Of a DNA stretch of 64,000 nt, positions 59,615 through 64,000 are shown one piece after another; the first letter of the stretch is position 1; each line of letters begins with the position of its first letter. Position numbers and translations under genes: made by a program. This stretch comes from Sphingomonas panni. GTDB lineage: Bacteria; Pseudomonadota; Alphaproteobacteria; Sphingomonadales; Sphingomonadaceae. Under the pieces are notes generated by a model, which worked only from the letters and a program-made list of their open reading frames with translations, was not told the origin of the DNA and did not search any database. The DNA lies in assembly GCF_022664435.1 (NCBI RefSeq), contig NZ_JAKREU010000003.1, forward strand, positions 310,001-374,000. The letters are read 5' to 3'.

Positions 59615-60618
59615 ACGCGCCCGTCCGTATCCAGACCGGCGTCGAACGCGCCGCCGTCCTGATGATGCTGGTCGGCGAGGAGGAAGCCGCCGCCATCCTC
59701 CAGAAGCTGGAGCCGGAAGAGGTCCAGCAGCTGGGCAAGGCGATGTTCAGCGTCGCCGATGTCAGCGAGGACGAGGTCGCCGTGGTCCTCGACGATTTCG
59801 TCGAAAAGGCCCGCGAGCGCACCACGGTCGGCTTCGACCCGCGCCCGCACATCGAAACGGTGATGAACCGTGCGCTGGGTGCCGACAAGGCCGAGAGCGT
59901 GCTGGCCAAGATCACGCCGGTGGAGACCGCATGCCAGATCGAGCTGCTCGACTGGATGGACGCATCGGAGATCGTCAGCCTCATCAAGGACGAACATCCG
60001 CAGATCGCCGCCGTCCTGCTCGCCAATCTCGACGCGACCATCGCCGCGCAGGTGCTGGAAGGACTGCCCGAAGCGTCGCAGCCGCAGATCCTGCACCGTA
60101 TCGCGAAGCTCGGCCCGATCACGCCGGAGGCGATCGAAACGCTGAAGTCGATGCTGTCGCGCCGCTCGACCGGGCGCAGTTCGGGCAGCGGCGTGCAGCT
60201 GGGCGGGGCGAAGGACGCCGCCAAGATCCTGTCGTCGGGCCGCAAGGCGACCGAGACGCGGGTCATGCCGAAACTGGCCAAGATCGACCGCGACATTGCC
60301 CGCCAGATCGAGGACCAGCTGTTCGTCTTCGACAACCTGCTGGAGATGGACGACAAGAATCTGGGCGTGCTGATCCGCAACGTCGACAGCGACCTGCTGG
60401 TCCGCGCCCTGAAGGGCGTCGACGAGAATGCGCGCGGCCGGTTCCTGGGCTGCATGTCGGCGCGCGCCGCCGACGGCATCCGCGACGAGATGGAGGCGCG
60501 CGGGCCGATGAAGCTGGCCGAGGTGCTGGACGCGCAGAAGGGCGTCATCACCATCGCGCGCCAGCTGGCCAAGGACGGGACGATCATGATGGGCGGCGGC
60601 GACGACGATTATGTTTGA
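59611..60618 (+). CDS. fliG: Flagellar motor switch protein FliG
   Basis: 335 residues from GTG 59611. GVERAAVLMMLVGEEEAAAILQKLEPEEVQQLG, the EHPQIAAVLLANLDATIAAQVL repeat and the C-terminal torque helix region (FVFDNLLEMDDKNLGVLIRNVDSDLLVRALKG) are diagnostic. Overlaps fliF and fliH. Confidence 0.96.
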   Translation: MNAPVRIQTGVERAAVLMMLVGEEEAAAILQKLEPEEVQQLGKAMFSVADVSEDEVAVVLDDFVEKARERTTVGFDPRPHIETVMNRALGADKAESVLAKITPVETACQIELLDWMDASEIVSLIKDEHPQIAAVLLANLDATIAAQVLEGLPEASQPQILHRIAKLGPITPEAIETLKSMLSRRSTGRSSGSGVQLGGAKDAAKILSSGRKATETRVMPKLAKIDRDIARQIEDQLFVFDNLLEMDDKNLGVLIRNVDSDLLVRALKGVDENARGRFLGCMSARAADGIRDEMEARGPMKLAEVLDAQKGVITIARQLAKDGTIMMGGGDDDYV

Positions 60619-61372
60619 GAGCGCCGCCTCCCCCGCGCCCGCGACCGGCTTCGTCGCCGGCTTCGCCAGCCGCCATGTCGCGGCGGCCGATATCCTGGCC
60701 CGCGCCTTCGGTGCGCCCGATCCGTTCGCGGCGACCGGCGTCATCCCCGTGCGCCCCGCCGATTTCGGCATGGCCGCCGAACCGGTGCAGCCGTCCGGCC
60801 CAAGGCATTTCCGCCCGGCCGATCCCGACAGCAACCCGACCGAGGGCTGGGACCCGTTCTCGACCGTCGTCGAGGAAAGCGTCCATACGCTGGACCCGGT
60901 CGCCGAAGCCCATGCGGCAGGCTATGCCGAGGGGCTGGCCGCCGCTGCCGCCGCCAGCCAGTCCGACACCGCGCGCGACCATGCGCTGCTGGGGAAGCTG
61001 GCCGAGGCGCTGGGCACCGCGACCCATATCGACCGTGAAGCGATGGCCGAGCGGCTGCGCGCGACGGTGCTGACGCTGGTCCGCCAGATCGTGGGCGAGG
61101 TCGGCGTATCGGCCAACCACCTGATCGAACGGATCGACGCCGCCGCCGACCTGCTGGCCGACGGTGCCGAATCCGCGATCCTGAGGATGCACGAGGCCGA
61201 CATGCCGCTCGTCGAGGGCAAGCTGCCCAAGGCCGTCTTTCCCGTCGCCGACGCCCATGTCGAGCGCGGCGGCTTCATCCTCGAATCCGCCTCGACCGTG
61301 GTCGAGGACGGTCCCTCGCTCTGGCTGGAACAGCTGGGCGCGGCGATCGAAACCGTACCGGTGCCCCGCTGA
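60611..61372 (+). CDS. fliH: Flagellar export ATPase regulator FliH
   Basis: 253 residues. Poorly conserved N-terminus, then a helical middle (HAAGYAEGLAAAAAASQ) and the C-terminal V-ATPase-E-like domain (LRATVLTLVRQIVGEVGVSANHLIERIDAAADLL). Identity rests on this fold pattern and its place between fliG and fliI. Overlaps both neighbours. Confidence 0.88.
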   Translation: MFESAASPAPATGFVAGFASRHVAAADILARAFGAPDPFAATGVIPVRPADFGMAAEPVQPSGPRHFRPADPDSNPTEGWDPFSTVVEESVHTLDPVAEAHAAGYAEGLAAAAAASQSDTARDHALLGKLAEALGTATHIDREAMAERLRATVLTLVRQIVGEVGVSANHLIERIDAAADLLADGAESAILRMHEADMPLVEGKLPKAVFPVADAHVERGGFILESASTVVEDGPSLWLEQLGAAIETVPVPR

Positions 61373-62700
61373 TGCTCAACCGTTTCACCGACGACTATCT
61401 GGGTGCGCTGGCCCCGACCGATTTCCGGCCGCGTGCGCGGGTGGCGGGCAAGCTCGCCAGCTATGACGGGCTGCTGATGGAAGCGGTCGGGCTGTCGCTG
61501 CCGGTCGGCACCGTGTGCCAGGTCGGCACCGGCGATGGCGGCATGGTCGAGGCGGAGGCGATCGGCTTTCGCAACGGCCGGACGCTGATGATGAATCTGG
61601 GCGGACCCGCGCCCCTGCTCCCCGGTGCGCTGGTGCGGCCGGGCGACAAGCCGGGCGAGGCCGAGGTCGGCGACGCGATGCTGGGCCGGGTGGTCGATGG
61701 CGCGGGCAAGCCGATCGACGGCAAGGGCCCGATCCGCGGTGCGGGTCGCTGGCCGCTGGCCGGACGTATCCAGTCGCCGCTGGACCGCGGCCGCGTGCTG
61801 GAGCCGATGGACGTGGGCGTGCGCGCGATCAACGGGTTGCTGACGATCGGCCAGGGCCAGCGCGTCGGCATCATGGCTGGCTCCGGCGTCGGCAAATCGG
61901 TGCTGCTGGGCATGATGGTCCGCGCCGCCAAGGCCGATGTGATCGTCGTCGGCCTGATCGGCGAGCGCAGCCGCGAAGTGTCGGACTTCCTCGAAACCAA
62001 GCTGAAGGGCGATGCCCGCGCGCGCTCGGTCGTGGTCGCGGTGCCGGCCAATCATTCGCCGGTGCTGCGCATTCGCGGCGCGCTGCGCGCGACCGCCATT
62101 GCCGAGGCGTTTCGCGAACAGGGCAAGAAGGTCCTGCTTATCATCGATTCGCTGACCCGCGTGGCGCATGCCGGCCGCGAGATCGGGCTGGCGCTGGGCG
62201 AGCCGGCGTCGGCGCGGGGCTATCCGCCCAGTGCCATCGCGATGCTGCCGGGGCTGATCGAACGCGCGGGCACTTGCGTGCGCACCGGCGGGTCGATCAC
62301 CGCCATCTATACCGTGCTGGCCGATGGCGACGACAATAGCGACCCGGTGGTCGATTCGGCGCGGTCGATCCTCGACGGGCATATCGTGCTGAGCCGCCAG
62401 CTGGCCGAGCGCGGCGTCTATCCCGCCATCGACCTCGGGCCGTCGGTCAGCCGCGTGATGACCGACATCGCCGACAAGCCGCATCTGGCCGCCGCGCGGG
62501 TGCTGCGCCGGCACCTGGCGACGTACGAGGAGAATCGCGATCTCGTGCTGATGGGGGCCTATCGCCCCGGCACCGATGCCGCGATCGACGGGGCGCTGGC
62601 CGCGCATCCGGCGGTCATGGAATATGTGAAGCAGGATTCGGACGAGGTCGTGTCGCTGGACGATGCCGTCGCCGAGCTGGTGGGCGTGTTCGGTGGCTGA
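61372..62700 (+). CDS. fliI: Flagellar export ATPase FliI
   Basis: 442 residues. Walker A GIMAGSGVGKSVLLGMM, GERSREVSDFLE, Walker B VLLIIDSLTRVAHAGREIGLA, and GYPPSAIAMLPGLIERAG are typical of the F1-beta-like export ATPase. ATG overlaps the fliH stop by one base; its end overlaps fliJ. Confidence 0.97.
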   Translation: MLNRFTDDYLGALAPTDFRPRARVAGKLASYDGLLMEAVGLSLPVGTVCQVGTGDGGMVEAEAIGFRNGRTLMMNLGGPAPLLPGALVRPGDKPGEAEVGDAMLGRVVDGAGKPIDGKGPIRGAGRWPLAGRIQSPLDRGRVLEPMDVGVRAINGLLTIGQGQRVGIMAGSGVGKSVLLGMMVRAAKADVIVVGLIGERSREVSDFLETKLKGDARARSVVVAVPANHSPVLRIRGALRATAIAEAFREQGKKVLLIIDSLTRVAHAGREIGLALGEPASARGYPPSAIAMLPGLIERAGTCVRTGGSITAIYTVLADGDDNSDPVVDSARSILDGHIVLSRQLAERGVYPAIDLGPSVSRVMTDIADKPHLAAARVLRRHLATYEENRDLVLMGAYRPGTDAAIDGALAAHPAVMEYVKQDSDEVVSLDDAVAELVGVFGG

Positions 62701-63121
62701 CAGGGCCAAGCGCCTCGCCCGCGTGCTGCGGGTGCGCACCATGCAGCTGAACCTCACCCAGGCCGAAGAGGCCCGCGCCGCCGCCCGCGTGGCGGAAGAG
62801 ATCGCGCTGCGCGACCGTATCCTTAATCTGGCGCAGGCGGTGTCGCCGGTGCCGACGCCCAGCGCGAGCGCACAGACGCTGGGCGCCGCCGCCCATTATC
62901 GCGAGAAACTCCACGCGACCGCGCGCGTCGTCGAACATCGCGTGGCACAGGCCGACGACGGGCTGACCCGCGCCAAGTCCGCGACCATGGCCGCCAAGCG
63001 CGACCAGAGCGCGGTCGAAAAGCTGCTGGAGCGCGCCCATGCCGCCCGTGCGTTGCGCGAGTTGCGCGCGCTCGAAAACGCGCCGCCGGTCCGCCGTCTC
63101 AATCGGCACGATCCTTGCTGA
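62693..63121 (+). CDS. fliJ: Flagellar export chaperone FliJ
   Basis: 142 residues from GTG 62693, overlapping the fliI stop. Long charged coiled coil (LNLTQAEEARAAARVAEEIALRDRILN, HRVAQADDGLTRAKSATMAAKRDQSAVEKLLERAHAARALRELRALE). No sequence hallmark, but shape, length and position after fliI identify it. A longer reading to 62663 lies inside fliI. Confidence 0.83.
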   Translation: MADRAKRLARVLRVRTMQLNLTQAEEARAAARVAEEIALRDRILNLAQAVSPVPTPSASAQTLGAAAHYREKLHATARVVEHRVAQADDGLTRAKSATMAAKRDQSAVEKLLERAHAARALRELRALENAPPVRRLNRHDPC

Positions 63122-63153
63122 TCGACCGGTCGAACGCTTCGACGGATCGACCT

Positions 63154-64000
63154 ATGACCCTGCTCTCGGCCCTTTCCAGCACCACCTCACCGCTTGCGAT
63201 GCCGGCAATGCCGCTCGTCGGCCCGCTGACCGGCGATTTCGCGGCGTTGATCGCGGGAATGGTGCCGGCGGGCGATGCCGAAGCGATGCCGGTTGCGGGG
63301 GAGCGGCAGGGTACTGCCCCGACCGGCAACGCCTTGCCGGTAACGCTTGCCACGCCATTGACGCCGGTCGCGCCGGTCGAGGTTACGGCACCCATCGCGC
63401 CGCCGCTGCCGGTGTCGGCGACCGAGGCAGTGCTGATGCTACCGCAGGAAGCCGCTGCGCCGGTGGCGACGCCGATCGAGCAGATCGCACCGGTGCTGGT
63501 GGCCGCCGCGGCGATCGGCGTTCTGGCGGGCGCGCTGCCCGACAAGGAAACGGTCGAGACCCCGCCGCGTGCCGAGGAGGTCGTCGCCCGCGCGCTGCCC
63601 ATGCCGGTGCCGACCCGCTTTGCGATGACTCCGCCGCGCGCGAAGCGGGCCGAGACCGCGACGCCCGACACGGCCGGCCCAGAGAGCCAGGAGGACGGCA
63701 CCGATCCCGAACAACCGGCCGCGGAGGCCGCAGTGCCGGTCGTTGCCGCACCGGTAATCGTGCCGCCACCGGCCGACGCGATCCTGTTGCCCGCCGCCGT
63801 GCAGGCGACCGTGCAGGCCGGCGATCCGGTCACCGCGTCGGGCGATGGCCCGACGCCCGCCGCGATGATGGTGATCGAAATGGGCGAGGTCGTTGCCGCC
63901 GAACCGGTATCGGGCAAGGCATCGACGATGCGATCGGCGAAGCGGACCGATGCCGCCCTCCCCCCGGCCGAGACCCGTCGCGCGGCTGCCGCGACAATCG
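63154..64000 (+). CDS. fliK: Flagellar hook-length control protein FliK, N-terminal part (cut by window edge)
   Basis: An open frame from ATG 63154 runs to the window end without a stop (282 codons). It is rich in Ala, Pro, Val and Thr, as expected of the disordered ruler half of FliK, with stretches such as ALPVTLATPLTPVAPVEV. The conserved C-terminal domain lies outside the window, so the name rests on composition and position after fliJ. Confidence 0.72.
   Translation, partial: MTLLSALSSTTSPLAMPAMPLVGPLTGDFAALIAGMVPAGDAEAMPVAGERQGTAPTGNALPVTLATPLTPVAPVEVTAPIAPPLPVSATEAVLMLPQEAAAPVATPIEQIAPVLVAAAAIGVLAGALPDKETVETPPRAEEVVARALPMPVPTRFAMTPPRAKRAETATPDTAGPESQEDGTDPEQPAAEAAVPVVAAPVIVPPPADAILLPAAVQATVQAGDPVTASGDGPTPAAMMVIEMGEVVAAEPVSGKASTMRSAKRTDAALPPAETRRAAAATI

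Overview
The window looks like a chromosomal segment of a high-GC sphingomonad (Sphingomonas-type alphaproteobacterium). The clues are several TonB-dependent receptors, an RND efflux operon, a short F1 epsilon subunit, GC-rich codon use, and families of interspersed palindromic intergenic repeats. I place it from protein and gene-order features only; no database search was possible.

Layout. 1-3.3 kb: a cut-off gene end, a glycine-zipper envelope protein, RarD, and small lipoprotein and membrane proteins. 3.4-9.3 kb: a complete tripartite RND efflux operon on the minus strand. 9.6-11.9 kb: L-fuconate dehydratase and an IclR regulator, with a candidate operator between them. 12-18.2 kb: a ZnuD-like TonB receptor behind a Zur-like palindrome, PriA, and a membrane-anchored trypsin-like protease. 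18.5-24.1 kb: the F1 operon atpHAGDC, interrupted by a palindromic repeat, a lipoprotein gene and a 60-aa cysteine-containing gene, and ending in a strong terminator. 24.4-28.2 kb: xerC, a TalC/Fsa-type transaldolase, and an agmatine-to-putrescine pair (aguA, aguB) around a small membrane protein. 28.4-31.9 kb: a minus-strand string of crotonase, winged-helix regulator, two related unrecognised proteins and a 53-aa peptide gene. 32-35.7 kb: two hot-dog thioesterases and a large TonB receptor with a Gly/Pro-rich insert.

35.8-64 kb is a flagellar island. The minus strand carries motB, motA, flgL, flgK, flgJ (rod-binding part only), flgI, flgH, flgG, flgF, flgE, flgD, flgC and flgB. The plus strand carries a MotA/MotB-like pair, flgA, flgM, flgN, a lytic transglycosylase, flhA and fliA, then a GAFTGA-type sigma-54 activator followed by fliE, F, G, H, I, J and the start of fliK. 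A 663-aa flagellin lies between them on the minus strand. Four sigma-54-type promoters and two near-identical FliA-type promoters (flgM and flagellin) can be read directly, so the island appears to carry its own cascade: activator plus sigma-54 for hook and basal-body genes, then FliA/FlgM for filament genes.

The observation most worth following up is the unannotated 53-aa peptide gene at 31719-31880. It is tightly coupled to two tandem, related proteins, one with a cupin-like HxH motif and its partner apparently without it. This could be a peptide-modification system, but that is inference.
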